From contig NZ_BROD01000001.1 in the NCBI RefSeq assembly GCF_024345225.1, positions 186,001-250,000 on the forward strand: a stretch of 64,000 nucleotides of DNA. Direction: 5' to 3'. This document shows positions 26,219-35,658 of this stretch, piece after piece. The position numbers and the translations under genes were made by a program. Every line of letters starts with the position of its first letter. The stretch's first letter is position 1. A model generated the notes under the pieces. It saw only the letters and a program-made list of their open reading frames with translations, had not been told where the DNA came from and did not search any database. The stretch comes from Clostridium sp. TW13. Lineage in GTDB: Bacteria > Bacillota > Clostridia > Clostridiales > Clostridiaceae.

Positions 26219-27328
26219 TTAGTTATTATTTTTAATTAAGTTATCTGCCAAGGCAACTATCTTTTCCATAGAATAATTACTACCAAGTCTTTTTAGATTT
26301 TTACGCATAGATAATACTTTAGAAGGGTTATCCATGAGGTCATTAACTATAGTATTAACATCTGATATGTGCCTTAATTTTATTGCACAATTTTCATTGA
26401 TTAAGAATTGTGTGTTTTGACTTTCTTGGCCAGGAATTACAAAAGGAATTACTAATGGAAGCTGCTTTCGAATTGATTCTGTAACAGTAAGTCCACCAGG
26501 TTTTGAAATTATTATATCTGATGCATCCATTAGCTCAGACACTGTATCTGAGTATCCTAATATATGTATTTTTTTGTTCGGAATATCATGTGAAAAATGT
26601 TTTGTTAGTTTATTTTTTAAATGCTGATTCTTGCCACATACAACAATAAGCCTTAATTTTCTAGGGTTTTTAACAAGTTCCTTTATTACAGAATATATAG
26701 CACTTAGTCCCATGCTACCACTCATTAAAAGTATAGTAAAATAATCACAATCTCTTGTGGTTACTATTTCTTCATAAATTTGATAAAAGGCACTTCGCAC
26801 AGGAATACCATAATCAAAAACCTTAGTTTCATCTATTCCTTTAGAAATAAGGCTTGAATTAGTTGATTTACTACCTGTAATATAACAATCTATATTTTTA
26901 GATATATAGGTATAATGAGCCTCAAAATCAGTTATTATTGATATAACTGGAACAGTAATTGAATTATTCTTTTTTAGCCTTGAAAGTATGTTTATAGCTA
27001 GTGGGTGAGTGGCTATTATTATGTCAGGTTTTATTGTGTTTATATATTTTGCTAAGTTTTTGTCTATTATTTTAAAACATGGAGCTAAAATATTATTCAT
27101 ATATTTAAAATTAGTAAGATGGTAGAAAAACCCATATATAGTAGGTGTTTTAGTGGCAGAGACCTCGTAACCGCTTACAACAACTTTGTTTATAAACTTA
27201 CTGCTATTATAGAAAAAATCGTATTTAATAATTTCATAATCAAAATTTGAAAACTCTTCTTTTAGGGAATTAGCAGCCTGATTGTGACCCTCTCCAGTAG
27301 AAGTTGTTAGTATAAGAAGTTTTTTCAT
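26219..27328 (-). CDS. Diacylglycerol glucosyltransferase-like (UgtP/MGDG synthase family)
   Basis: A 369-residue GT28-type enzyme, related to MurG and UgtP, expected at the inner face of the membrane where it adds sugar to diacylglycerol. The start MKKLLILTTSTGEGHNQAANSL carries the glycine-rich acceptor motif with the conserved histidine (GEGHNQAA). The donor side shows ILGYSDTVSELMDASDIIISKPGGLTVTESIRKQLPLVIP. There is no signal peptide. Whether it makes glucolipids or something else cannot be told. It is alone and convergent with rho. Confidence 0.85.
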   Translation of the reverse strand: MKKLLILTTSTGEGHNQAANSLKEEFSNFDYEIIKYDFFYNSSKFINKVVVSGYEVSATKTPTIYGFFYHLTNFKYMNNILAPCFKIIDKNLAKYINTIKPDIIIATHPLAINILSRLKKNNSITVPVISIITDFEAHYTYISKNIDCYITGSKSTNSSLISKGIDETKVFDYGIPVRSAFYQIYEEIVTTRDCDYFTILLMSGSMGLSAIYSVIKELVKNPRKLRLIVVCGKNQHLKNKLTKHFSHDIPNKKIHILGYSDTVSELMDASDIIISKPGGLTVTESIRKQLPLVIPFVIPGQESQNTQFLINENCAIKLRHISDVNTIVNDLMDNPSKVLSMRKNLKRLGSNYSMEKIVALADNLIKNNN

Positions 27329-27454
27329 GAAAATTCACTCACCTTACTTAAAAAATTAATAATAATCTATAGAATCAAAAATGTAAATGTAAAACCACAT
27401 ATATAAAATTATATATATTTATTTAAAATAAACAAGTAGACATACGTAAAAATA

Positions 27455-27485
27455 ACAAAAATGGGAAAGACAATGTCTTTCCCAC
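27455..27485 (-). terminator. Terminator of rpmE
   Basis: On the minus strand TGGGAAAGACA/TGTCTTTCCCA followed by TTTTTGTTATTT. Confidence 0.85.
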
Positions 27486-27498
27486 TTCTCTTGTTTGA

Positions 27499-27705
27499 CT
27501 ATTTTTCAAGATTGAATCTTTTCTTGAATTTGTCAACTCTACCGCCAACATCAACAATTTTTTGCTTTCCAGTGAAGAATGGGTGGCATTTAGAGCATAT
27601 TTCTACCTTAAGTTCTGATTTAACTGAACCTGTTGTAAAAGTATTTCCACATGCACACTTAACCACTGCGTCGTTGTGGTATTCTGGATGTATGCCTTCT
27701 CTCAT
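27499..27705 (-). CDS. rpmE: 50S ribosomal protein L31
   Basis: A 68-residue zinc-binding form of L31: the start [10 protein letters not shown] is diagnostic, CACG and [13 protein letters not shown] supply the four metal-binding cysteines (the zinc type, not the zinc-free YtiA type). It is read against the direction of rho and tdk, which is unusual since rpmE generally follows rho in the same direction. Confidence 0.97.
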   Translation of the reverse strand: MREGIHPEYHNDAVVKCACGNTFTTGSVKSELKVEICSKCHPFFTGKQKIVDVGGRVDKFKKRFNLEK

Positions 27706-27780
27706 TTATTTCACCTCTTTTTTATATAACGTCAATTTAACAACTTCTCAAGTATAGCATGTAATTGAGGTGGAAGTCAA

Positions 27781-27856
27781 TAAGCCATATCTAAAAAAAT
27801 AAGTAAGTCTATACGTTAGCGCATTTAGTCTTGTTATTTATTTTTAGATGTATAAC
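27781..27856. repeat. Dispersed inverted-repeat element, copy F
   Basis: TAAGCCATATCTAAAAAAAT at the left and TTATTTATTTTTAGATG at the right; the most diverged copy. It lies between divergent rpmE and tdk. Confidence 0.55.
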
Positions 27857-27899
27857 TAAAAAAATATGAAAAAACTTTTTAGAGTAGAACATAAATGTT

Positions 27900-27946
27900 A
27901 TAATCAAATAAGTAGTATTAGCAACTTATTTGATTATATGTTTTTT
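27900..27946 (+). terminator. Terminator-like hairpin before tdk
   Basis: A 14-bp perfect stem ATAATCAAATAAGT/ACTTATTTGATTAT (27900-27913, 27924-27937), followed by ATG and TTTTTT. No plus-strand gene precedes it, so it probably acts in the tdk leader as an attenuator, or ends a short RNA. Confidence 0.65.
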
Positions 27947-28006
27947 AAAAGTGGCTAATTGAAAAATGAAGCTATATTAAATCTAGTTATTGAGGAGAGA
28001 ACTTTA

Positions 28007-28597
28007 ATGAGTAAACTTTATTTTAGATATGGTGCAATGAATTCTGGCAAGTCTACGCACTTAATGCAGGTTGCATACAACTATGAAGAACGAGGAATGA
28101 AAGTGTTAATCTTAAAACCGGAAACAGATAAGAAAGGCTTTGATAAGTTGGTTTCAAGATTAGGTGTAGAAAGAAAAGCAGATTTTATTATAAAAGAAAC
28201 AGATAATATTTATGAATTGGTTAATGATTTACATGAAAACAAAAGTAAAATCAATTGCATTTTAGTGGATGAGATACAATTCTTTACCACAAAACAAGTT
28301 GATGAGTTGTTTGAGATTGCAGTAACATTAAACATACCAGTAATATGTTATGGTTTGAGGACAGACTTTAAAATGAATGGATTTGAAGGAAGTACAAGAT
28401 TATTATTACTAGCACATTCAATAGAAGAAATGAAAACTATCTGTACCTGTGGCAAAAAAGCTATTTTTAATGCTAGAAAGATAAATGGAAAATATGTGTT
28501 TAGCGGAGAGCAGATAGCTATAGACAACATGGATAATGTAGAATATCAATCACTGTGTGGTGAATGTTATTTCAAATATAAGCAACAAGAACAGTAA
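28007..28597 (+). CDS. tdk: Thymidine kinase
   Basis: A type II thymidine kinase of 196 residues that salvages thymidine. P-loop GAMNSGKST near the N-terminus, DEIQFF catalytic segment (the Glu is the base), a lasso with YGLRTDFKMNGFEGS, and zinc cysteines CTCGKKAIFNAR and CGECYFKY. ATG 28007 with GAGGAGAG is chosen over an earlier TTG without a site. It heads the run tdk-yqhQ-prmC-prfA. Confidence 0.96.
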   Translation: MSKLYFRYGAMNSGKSTHLMQVAYNYEERGMKVLILKPETDKKGFDKLVSRLGVERKADFIIKETDNIYELVNDLHENKSKINCILVDEIQFFTTKQVDELFEIAVTLNIPVICYGLRTDFKMNGFEGSTRLLLLAHSIEEMKTICTCGKKAIFNARKINGKYVFSGEQIAIDNMDNVEYQSLCGECYFKYKQQEQ

Positions 28598-28626
28598 AAT
28601 TGTTGTATTGAGAAGGAGTATTGGAT

Positions 28627-29535
28627 ATGAGAAAAACTCAAGTAGGAGGGCAGGCAGTATTAGAAGGAGTCATGATGAGAGGAACTCATGGACTTGCTAT
28701 AGCTGTAAGAAAGCCTGATGGGGAAATAAGTGTAGAGTATAAGGACATAGTTCCATGGACAAAAAAGAATAAAATTTTTTCTTTGCCAATAATAAGAGGA
28801 TTTATTAGTCTTATTGATTCTTTAAGGGAAGGAATTAAGGCTCTTAATTATTCTGCAGAATTTTTTGAAGATGAGGAAGAGGAACCATCTAAATTTGAAA
28901 AGTGGCTTACAGAAAAATTAGGAGATAAATTAAATGGTGTAATTACAACTGTTACAATGCTCATTAGTTTTTTAGTAGCAATAGTTCTTTTTGTTGCATT
29001 ACCAACAGTACTCACTAATTTATTTAAAACTATAATTAGCAACGTTATAATACTTAATATCGTAGAAGGTTTAGTTAGAGTTGCTATTTTGCTAATATAT
29101 ATGTATTTAATAGGAAAGACTGAAGATATAAACAGAGTTTTTCAATACCATGGTGCGGAGCACAAGACTATATTTTGTTATGAAAATGAAAAAGAACTTA
29201 CTGCAGAAAATGTAAAGAGTTTTGAGCGGTTTCATCCAAGGTGTGGAACTAACTTCTTATTTTTAGTTATGCTTGTAAGTATAGTTGTATTTGCATTTTC
29301 AGGCTGGGGTTCATTTAAGGAAAGGATGTTTTTTAGAATAATATTGATTCCAGTAATTTCAGGATTTACTTTTGAAATCATAAAATGGGTTGGGAAAAGT
29401 GATACTAAATTAGCTCAAATGATTGCTTCACCAGGATTGAAATTACAAAAGTTAACTACGCGAGAACCAGATCAAGAACAGATTGAAGTAGCTATTGCTG
29501 CTTTAAAGGCAGCAGAAGGGATGTGCGATGAGTAA
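28627..29535 (+). CDS. DUF1385 (YqhQ-like) membrane protein
   Basis: A 302-residue membrane protein. The opening RKTQVGGQAVLEGVMMRG and later FQYHGAEHKTIFCYENEKELT and RFHPRCGTNFLFLVM are the conserved marks of DUF1385. Three to five hydrophobic helices are present. The biochemical role is unknown. In clostridia it is regularly placed before prmC-prfA; here it overlaps prmC by eight bases, so the two are translated together. ATG 28627 has AGGAG eight bases before it. Confidence 0.9.
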   Translation: MRKTQVGGQAVLEGVMMRGTHGLAIAVRKPDGEISVEYKDIVPWTKKNKIFSLPIIRGFISLIDSLREGIKALNYSAEFFEDEEEEPSKFEKWLTEKLGDKLNGVITTVTMLISFLVAIVLFVALPTVLTNLFKTIISNVIILNIVEGLVRVAILLIYMYLIGKTEDINRVFQYHGAEHKTIFCYENEKELTAENVKSFERFHPRCGTNFLFLVMLVSIVVFAFSGWGSFKERMFFRIILIPVISGFTFEIIKWVGKSDTKLAQMIASPGLKLQKLTTREPDQEQIEVAIAALKAAEGMCDE

Positions 29536-30400
29536 CATTATTACTATAAGAGAACTTATACAACTGGGCATCAATGAACTTAAGCAGGTAGATATAGAAA
29601 CATATAATCTTGATACTTACTTATTATTAGGAAAGGTGTTAAATAAAGATAGAGTTTATCTTATAATAAATGGAGATAAAGAAGTAGAAGAACAAGAAAA
29701 GAAAGAATATATAAAATTGCTCCATATGAGAAAAGATAGAATGCCAATGCAATATATTTTAGGAAATGTTGAATTTATGGGACTGGACTTTTTGGTTAAA
29801 GATGGAGTGTTAATACCTAGAGGGGATACTGAGGTATTAGTAGAAGAAGTTTTATCAGAAATAGATGAAGAAGATGACATTAATGTGCTTGATATGTGTT
29901 CAGGAAGTGGAGCTATAGGACTTTCTATTGCATATTATAGAAAAAATATTACAGTTCATTTAGTTGATTTATATCCTATACCACAAGAAGTAACTGTAGA
30001 GAATATAAAAAGATTAAATTTAGAAAAAAGGGCAAGATTTATAAAGAGTGATTTATTATCAGAAATAAAAAAACAGCACTTAAAATATGATATAATAGTT
30101 TCAAATCCACCTTATATAAAAGAAGAAGTTATAGATTCATTAATGGATGATGTGAAAAATTATGAACCGCATACAGCTTTATCAGGTGGAGAGGATGGAT
30201 TGATTTTTTACAAAAGAATAATAGAAGAATGTAAAGAAGTACTTATAGGAAAAAGAATTTTAGCCTTTGAGATTGGTTATGATCAAGGAAAGGATGTTGA
30301 ACAACTTATGTATGAACAAGGTTTTAGAAACATAAAAATTGTTAAAGATTTAGCAGGATTAGAGAGAACAGTGATAGGTAATCTTCCAAAGGATTATTAG
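29528..30400 (+). CDS. prmC: Release factor glutamine methyltransferase
   Basis: Methylates the glutamine of the GGQ loop in the release factors encoded next door (prfA) and at 63892 (prfB). It has 290 residues: a helical N-terminal domain, then the SAM-binding VLDMCSGSGAIGLSIA and the catalytic SNPPYIKEE. ATG overlaps the end of the DUF1385 gene. Confidence 0.97.
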   Translation: MSNIITIRELIQLGINELKQVDIETYNLDTYLLLGKVLNKDRVYLIINGDKEVEEQEKKEYIKLLHMRKDRMPMQYILGNVEFMGLDFLVKDGVLIPRGDTEVLVEEVLSEIDEEDDINVLDMCSGSGAIGLSIAYYRKNITVHLVDLYPIPQEVTVENIKRLNLEKRARFIKSDLLSEIKKQHLKYDIIVSNPPYIKEEVIDSLMDDVKNYEPHTALSGGEDGLIFYKRIIEECKEVLIGKRILAFEIGYDQGKDVEQLMYEQGFRNIKIVKDLAGLERTVIGNLPKDY

Positions 30401-30478
30401 CTCCAGTACTTATTTACAAAAACTCTTGATCAATTACTTGTTACCTAAATGGTGCCAAGGGGTTTTATGGTATAAAAG

Positions 30479-30508
30479 TTGATAGAGAGTATTATTTTGT
30501 GGTATAAT
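30479..30508 (+). promoter_or_regulatory. Promoter of prfA
   Basis: TTGATA (30479-30484), an 18-base spacer and TATAAT (30503-30508), about 40 bases before the start. Confidence 0.7.
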
Positions 30509-30548
30509 TAAAAAATATGAAAAATAATAGTACGGAGTGGATATAACA

Positions 30549-31628
30549 ATGCTTGATAGATTAAAGTTTATAGAAAATAAATATGACGAGCTTTCGGTAA
30601 AGATATCAGATCCTTCAATAATGGCTAACCAAAATGAGTGGAGAAAGCTATGTAAGGAACATGCTGATTTAGAAGTTATAGTTGTAAAATATAAGGAATA
30701 TACGTCAACAATAGACGATTTAAATGATAATAAAGAGATGTTATCAATGGAATCTGATGCAGAGATGAAAGAATTAATGCAAGAAGAAATTAAATCTTTA
30801 GCTGCAAAAAAGGAAGAGCTAGAAAAAGAAATACAAATACTATTACTACCTAAAGATCCTAATGATGAAAAGAATGTATTTGTGGAAATAAGAGCAGGTG
30901 CTGGTGGAGATGAGGCAGCATTATTTGCAGCTAATCTTTTTAGAATGTATACAAAATATGCTGAAACTCAAAGATGGAAGGTTGAGTTGATGAGTACAAA
31001 TGAAACTGATATAGGCGGTTTCAAAGAAGTTGTATTTATGATTAAAGGTAGTGGAGCATATTCTATGTTAAAATATGAAAGTGGAGTTCATAGAGTACAG
31101 AGAGTGCCAGACACAGAATCAAGTGGAAGAATACACACTTCTACAGCTACTGTAGCAGTTTTACCAGAAGTTGATGATGTTGAAATTGAAATAAATGAAA
31201 AAGACTTAAAGATAGATGTGTTTAGAGCATCTGGTAATGGAGGTCAATGTGTTAATACAACTGACTCTGCTGTAAGAATGACTCACATTCCTACAGGTCT
31301 TGTGGTTTCATGTCAAGATGAAAAATCACAACTTAAAAACAAAGAAAAAGCATTAAAAGTTTTAAAGGCTAGATTATATGAGCAAGCTGAAAGAGAAAGA
31401 CTTTCAGGAATTGCTGAGGATAGAAAAAGTCAAGTAGGAACTGGAGATAGAAGTGAGAGAATAAGAACTTACAACTATCCACAAGGAAGAATGACAGATC
31501 ATAGAATTGGATTAACATTGTATAAACTTGAAGCTTTCTTAGATGGAGATATACAGGAAGTAATTAATGCATTGATTACAGCAGATCAAGCTGAGAAGAT
31601 GCAATCAATGGGTAATACAGAATTTTAA
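30549..31628 (+). CDS. prfA: Peptide chain release factor 1
   Basis: Reads UAA and UAG. 359 residues: an N-terminal coiled coil, the central [18 protein letters not shown], the GGQ loop at [18 protein letters not shown] and the C-terminal DHRIGLTLY. The ATG at 30549 gives the normal N-terminus [15 protein letters not shown]; an upstream GTG overlaps the ribosome site. It has its own promoter after prmC. A hairpin with arms GTGTTTCAAA follows but lacks a T-run. Confidence 0.98.
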   Translation: MLDRLKFIENKYDELSVKISDPSIMANQNEWRKLCKEHADLEVIVVKYKEYTSTIDDLNDNKEMLSMESDAEMKELMQEEIKSLAAKKEELEKEIQILLLPKDPNDEKNVFVEIRAGAGGDEAALFAANLFRMYTKYAETQRWKVELMSTNETDIGGFKEVVFMIKGSGAYSMLKYESGVHRVQRVPDTESSGRIHTSTATVAVLPEVDDVEIEINEKDLKIDVFRASGNGGQCVNTTDSAVRMTHIPTGLVVSCQDEKSQLKNKEKALKVLKARLYEQAERERLSGIAEDRKSQVGTGDRSERIRTYNYPQGRMTDHRIGLTLYKLEAFLDGDIQEVINALITADQAEKMQSMGNTEF

Positions 31629-31695
31629 TTAATTTTAGAAAGTGTTTCAAAGAACAATGTTTTTTGAAACACTTAATTTATATAGGGGGAGTTTT

Positions 31696-32286
31696 ATGGA
31701 GATAGAAAAAGCAATCAGAAAACAAAAACAATCTAATAATATTTTTATTACCACTATGCTTTTATTATTTTTTCTTCTTCCTATAATAGTATTCTTAAGC
31801 GGAAAGACGCAATTTATTTTTCTTTTAGCGTTAATAATTTTGGAATTATTAATAGTGTTAGGGATAATTGCAAATATAAATAATGGAGCTTTATGGTTTG
31901 TATGTAATAACAATCGTTTGAAGATAAAGACAGGAACTTTCCGTAATGAGAACTTAGTACTTTGCGATAAAGTTGTTTTGGTTCATACGGAACATTGTAA
32001 AGAGGATATGGAAATAATCGTAGTAACTACTGTTAAAGTAAGAAACAAATATATGAAGCCGATAATAGAAAAAAATTTTTTAAGAAAGTATCCTAATGTA
32101 GAAGCATATTATAAAAAAATACGTAAAGTATCTTCCAATAATATATATTATTATACTGCAATAAAAAAGGGTGGTTTAATAAAATATAAACTGCTAAATG
32201 TTATATATGTTAATTGCGTTAAGGCAAGTTTTACAGATGATGCCATAGAAAATATTAAGATATCTAGAGGACAGAAAAAAATATAA
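31696..32286 (+). CDS. Two-helix membrane protein of unknown function
   Basis: A 196-residue protein. Residues 14-60 form two adjacent hydrophobic helices (FITTMLLLFFLLPIIVFL and FIFLLALIILELLIVLGII), followed by a soluble beta-rich domain of about 130 residues starting WFVCNNNRLKIKTGTFRNENLVLCDKVVLVH, which may resemble a bacterial PH-type fold (weak inference). GGGGGAG precedes ATG 31696; the longer frame would start inside the hairpin after prfA. It sits 24 bases before tsaC, so the two are probably co-transcribed. I do not recognise it further. Confidence 0.7.
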   Translation: MEIEKAIRKQKQSNNIFITTMLLLFFLLPIIVFLSGKTQFIFLLALIILELLIVLGIIANINNGALWFVCNNNRLKIKTGTFRNENLVLCDKVVLVHTEHCKEDMEIIVVTTVKVRNKYMKPIIEKNFLRKYPNVEAYYKKIRKVSSNNIYYYTAIKKGGLIKYKLLNVIYVNCVKASFTDDAIENIKISRGQKKI

Positions 32287-32310
32287 ACGATTTTGAAGGA
32301 AGGTTTTTTT

Positions 32311-33360
32311 GTGGAAACAAAGATAGCTATTATAAATGCAGAAAATAAAGACATGCTTATAAGAGAAGCAGCAGATGTTATAAAAAAAGGTGGAATAGTA
32401 GCTTTTCCAACTGAAACTGTATATGGTTTAGGTGCAGATGCATTAAATGCAGAGGCAGTTGAAAAGATATTTATTGCTAAAGGAAGACCACAAGATAATC
32501 CGCTTATAATACACATAGCAGATATAAGTGAATTAAAAAAATATACTAAGAATGTACCAGAAATAGCAGAAAGAATTATGGATAAATTTTGGCCTGGTCC
32601 ATTGACAATAATTCTTGAAAAAAATGATTGTATTCCTAATGTAACTTCTGCAAATTTAAATACTGTAGGGGTAAGGATGCCTAGCAATGAGATTGCAAGG
32701 AAATTAATTAGGAAAAGTGGGACACCTATAGCAGCTCCATCAGCTAATATATCTGGTAGACCATCACCAACAGATGTAGAAAGATGTGTAGAAGATTTAA
32801 ACGGTAAAGTTGACTATATCCTTGGAGAAAAAAAATGTGATGTAGGGGTTGAATCAACTATAATTGATTGTTCAGTTTATCCACCATGCATATTAAGACC
32901 GGGTGGAGTTACATTAGAAGATCTTAGAGAGATAGATGAAAAAATATATATAGATCCAGTAATATTAGACAAACCCAAGGAAGATATGAAGCCTAAAGCT
33001 CCAGGAATGAAGTATAGACATTATGCTCCTAAAGCAAAAGTTATAATAATTCGAGGAAATTTACAAAAAACTATTGAAAAGATTAATGATTTAATGGTAC
33101 ATTATATAATTGAAGGTAAGAATGTTGGTGTTATGGCAACAGATGAAACAAAATCAGAATATAATTCTGAAAATGTAATTTCAGTAGGTAAAAGAAGCAA
33201 CCTAGGGACAGTGGCACAAAACCTTTTTGAAACACTTAGAGCTTTTGATGATAAAGGGGTAGATATAATCTTATGTGAATCATTTGAAGAATCTGGTGTT
33301 GGAGTGGCTGTCATGAATAGGTTAAAAAAATCAGCTGGATTTAACATAATAGATATTTAA
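32311..33360 (+). CDS. tsaC: Threonylcarbamoyl-AMP synthase (Sua5 type)
   Basis: Makes threonylcarbamoyl-AMP for the t6A base of tRNAs reading ANN codons. 349 residues: an N-terminal YrdC domain (KKGGIVAFPTETVYGLGADALN, KGRPQDNPLIIHI, RMPSNEIARKLI, APSANISGRPSPT) and the C-terminal Sua5 domain after PGMKYRHYAPKA. GTG start with AAGGAAGG upstream. It corresponds to Bacillus ywlC and is followed by ywlE and rpiB, as in Bacillus. Confidence 0.95.
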   Translation: METKIAIINAENKDMLIREAADVIKKGGIVAFPTETVYGLGADALNAEAVEKIFIAKGRPQDNPLIIHIADISELKKYTKNVPEIAERIMDKFWPGPLTIILEKNDCIPNVTSANLNTVGVRMPSNEIARKLIRKSGTPIAAPSANISGRPSPTDVERCVEDLNGKVDYILGEKKCDVGVESTIIDCSVYPPCILRPGGVTLEDLREIDEKIYIDPVILDKPKEDMKPKAPGMKYRHYAPKAKVIIIRGNLQKTIEKINDLMVHYIIEGKNVGVMATDETKSEYNSENVISVGKRSNLGTVAQNLFETLRAFDDKGVDIILCESFEESGVGVAVMNRLKKSAGFNIIDI

Positions 33361-33376
33361 TTTTAGGAGGTGCGGT

Positions 33377-33826
33377 ATGAAAATTTTATTTGTTTGCACA
33401 GGTAATACATGTAGAAGTCCTATGGCAGAGGCTATTTTTAATAGTTTGTCATGTAATACTGATTTGATTTCTAGTTCTGCGGGCATAAGTATTGTAAACA
33501 ATAGCATAATTTCAGACCACTCCTATAAAGTTGTAAAGAATAAATTAGGAATTGATTTGAGTGGCAGAAAAGCAGTTGGCCTAACTAAATCGATGTTAAA
33601 TGACTATGATTTAGTTTTAGTGATGACTGATTTTATGAAGCATATTTTAAAATTAAATAATATGGAATATGAATACAAAATATTTACTATAGGTGAGTAT
33701 TGTGGTTTAAATGAGGAAATAATAGATCCGTATGGTGGAGTTATTGAAACTTACGAAAAGACTTATACTCAACTAGAACAATGTATTAGTCTTATTATTT
33801 CAAAACTTAAGGAAGGTTGCTGTTAA
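33377..33826 (+). CDS. ywlE: Low-molecular-weight phosphatase, probable protein-arginine phosphatase
   Basis: 149 residues with the LMW-PTP loop VCTGNTCRSPMAEA at the N-terminus (C7 nucleophile, R13) and the general acid in DPYGG. Threonine at position 11 (CTGNT), where tyrosine phosphatases carry isoleucine, is the residue that gives YwlE its preference for phosphoarginine, so the arginine role is likely. GGAGGTG upstream. 16 bases after tsaC. Confidence 0.9.
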   Translation: MKILFVCTGNTCRSPMAEAIFNSLSCNTDLISSSAGISIVNNSIISDHSYKVVKNKLGIDLSGRKAVGLTKSMLNDYDLVLVMTDFMKHILKLNNMEYEYKIFTIGEYCGLNEEIIDPYGGVIETYEKTYTQLEQCISLIISKLKEGCC

Positions 33827-33861
33827 TCTTCTTTTTTTGTGAAATTTTATATATTTTTAAA

Positions 33862-33934
33862 TAAAGCATCTGAAAATAAATAATAAACTCAAATATACTA
33901 GCATATGATTTGTTTATTTCTTGAAGATGCTTAA
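33862..33934. repeat. Dispersed inverted-repeat element, copy B
   Basis: AAAGCATCTGAAAATAAATA at the left, TTTATTTCTTGAAGATGCTT at the right. It ends immediately before the rpiB ribosome site. Confidence 0.75.
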
Positions 33935-33950
33935 AGGTGGAGGTATTAAT

Positions 33951-34400
33951 ATGAAACTAGCAATAGGTAGTGATCATGCAGGTTTTGCTTTGAAAAATGA
34001 GATTTTAGAGCATCTGAAATCAAAAGGAATTGAATACAAAGATTTTGGAACTTATTCTGAACAATCTTGTGATTATCCTGAATTTGCGCTACAAGTAGCA
34101 GAAGCAGTAGCATCAAAAGAATTTGAATTTGGAATATTAGTTTGTGGTACAGGAATTGGAATTGGAATTGCAGCCAATAAGGTACCAGGAATTAGAGCAG
34201 CTTTATGTTCAGATACATTTAGTGCTCATGCAACTAGAGAACATAATGATGCAAATATATTAACAATTGGAGCAAGAGTTGTTGGTGGCGGACTAGCATT
34301 AGATATAGTAGATACATTTTTAAATGCCAAGTTCCAAGGTGATAAGCATCAAAGAAGAATTGATATGATAGCAAAAATTGAAGAGAAGTATTCAAAATAG
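33951..34400 (+). CDS. rpiB: Ribose-5-phosphate isomerase B
   Basis: Interconverts ribose 5-phosphate and ribulose 5-phosphate. 149 residues: MKLAIGSDHAGFALK, then CDYPEFA and the catalytic-cysteine strand LVCGTGIGIGIAANKVPGIRAA, then THREHND-type ATREHNDANIL. ATG 33951 follows GGTGGAGG; an earlier in-frame TTG lies in the repeat and is rejected. Part of the tsaC-ywlE-rpiB-upp series. Confidence 0.97.
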   Translation: MKLAIGSDHAGFALKNEILEHLKSKGIEYKDFGTYSEQSCDYPEFALQVAEAVASKEFEFGILVCGTGIGIGIAANKVPGIRAALCSDTFSAHATREHNDANILTIGARVVGGGLALDIVDTFLNAKFQGDKHQRRIDMIAKIEEKYSK

Positions 34401-34412
34401 GGGGATTTTATA

Positions 34413-35042
34413 ATGAGTAAAGTAACACAAGTTTCACATCCATTAATATTACATAAGTTGGCATATGTTAGGGATAAAAATACAGGATCAAAATATTTTA
34501 GAGAGTTAGTAGAAGAAATTTCTATGCTTATGGCTTACGAAGTAACAAGAAATTTTGATACAGAAGAAGTAGAAATAGAAACACCAATTTGCAAGACAAA
34601 GTGCAAGATGCTAGCAGGAAAGAAGACAGCTATAGTTCCAATATTAAGAGCTGGTCTTGGAATGGTTGATGGTATGCTTAGAATAATACCAGCTGCAAAG
34701 GTTGGTCATATTGGATTGTATAGGGATGAAAAGACTCTTCAACCAGTAGAATATTTTTGTAAATTGCCTCAAGACATTGCTGAAAGAGATGTAATAGTTG
34801 TAGATCCTATGCTTGCAACAGGTGGTTCAGCAGCAGATGCTATAACTATGCTTAAGAAAAGAGGCGCTATAAATATAAGATTAGTATGCTTAATTGGTTC
34901 ACCAGAAGGAATTAAGTATATAACAGAAGCACATCCAGATGTAGATGTATATATAGCTTCAATAGATGAAAAATTAAATGAAAATGGATATATAGTACCA
35001 GGTCTTGGTGATGCTGGAGATAGATTATTTGGAACAAAATAA
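34413..35042 (+). CDS. upp: Uracil phosphoribosyltransferase
   Basis: Salvages uracil to UMP. 209 residues; [21 protein letters not shown] at the start, [12 protein letters not shown], and the PRPP loop [15 protein letters not shown] are diagnostic, with [13 protein letters not shown] at the end. It has GGGGG upstream, 12 bases after rpiB, and a terminator downstream. Confidence 0.98.
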   Translation: MSKVTQVSHPLILHKLAYVRDKNTGSKYFRELVEEISMLMAYEVTRNFDTEEVEIETPICKTKCKMLAGKKTAIVPILRAGLGMVDGMLRIIPAAKVGHIGLYRDEKTLQPVEYFCKLPQDIAERDVIVVDPMLATGGSAADAITMLKKRGAINIRLVCLIGSPEGIKYITEAHPDVDVYIASIDEKLNENGYIVPGLGDAGDRLFGTK

Positions 35043-35051
35043 TATATGATG

Positions 35052-35088
35052 AAAATCCACTATCTTTAGAGAGATGGTGGATTTTTTG
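35052..35088 (+). terminator. Terminator of upp
   Basis: AAAATCCACTATCT/AGATGGTGGATTTTTT. Confidence 0.9.
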
Positions 35089-35097
35089 AATTTACAT

Positions 35098-35126
35098 TTT
35101 ACATTATTATTGAGTATAATTATAAT
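35098..35126 (+). promoter_or_regulatory. Promoter of the dCMP deaminase gene
   Basis: TTTACA (35098-35103), a 17-base spacer, TATAAT (35121-35126). Confidence 0.7.
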
Positions 35127-35154
35127 AGTATAAGTTTTATGATAGAGGTGAACA

Positions 35155-35643
35155 ATGGAGAGAAGGGATAAATACAATTATTATCTTGACATAGCAGAAA
35201 CAGTATTAGAAAGAGGAACCTGTCTTAGAAGAAATTATGGATCAATAATTGTAAAAAATGATGAAATTATTTCAACAGGTTATACTGGAGCTCCTAGAGG
35301 AAGAAAGAATTGCATGGATTTAAAGATGTGCATTAGAGAACAAAAAAATGTTCCCAGGGGAACACACTATGAATTATGTAGAAGCGTTCATAGTGAGGCT
35401 AATGCTATAATTAGTGCGTCAAGAAGAGATATGATAGGTGCTACATTATATTTAGTAGGAAAAGATGCAAAAGATGGGACTTTTGTAGAAGATGCAAACT
35501 CATGTGCAATGTGTAAGAGATTGATAATAAATGCTGGAATTAAAACAGTGGTAATTAGGAAAAATAAACAAGAATATAAAGTTATTGATGTCCAAGAATG
35601 GATTGATGATGATGATTCATTAAGTAATGAAATAGGATATTAA
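35155..35643 (+). CDS. comEB: dCMP deaminase (ComEB family)
   Basis: A 162-residue zinc deaminase that turns dCMP into dUMP for thymidylate synthesis. The zinc and proton-transfer motif is VHSEANAI and the second zinc motif SCAMCKRLI. The opening YYLDIAETVLERGTCLRRNYGSIIVKND is typical. The name comEB comes from competence operons, although no comEA or comEC is here. It is 15 bases before wecB. Confidence 0.93.
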   Translation: MERRDKYNYYLDIAETVLERGTCLRRNYGSIIVKNDEIISTGYTGAPRGRKNCMDLKMCIREQKNVPRGTHYELCRSVHSEANAIISASRRDMIGATLYLVGKDAKDGTFVEDANSCAMCKRLIINAGIKTVVIRKNKQEYKVIDVQEWIDDDDSLSNEIGY

Positions 35644-35658
35644 ATCGGAGGGATAATT

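Noticed and set aside
31636-31672. The GTGTTTCAAA hairpin after prfA as a terminator
   Set aside because: The stem is good, but no T-run follows, so its role is unclear and it was not listed as a terminator.
32151-32687. A 178-codon minus-strand frame across the tsaC start
   Set aside because: Antisense shadow; the plus-strand genes have ribosome sites and family motifs.
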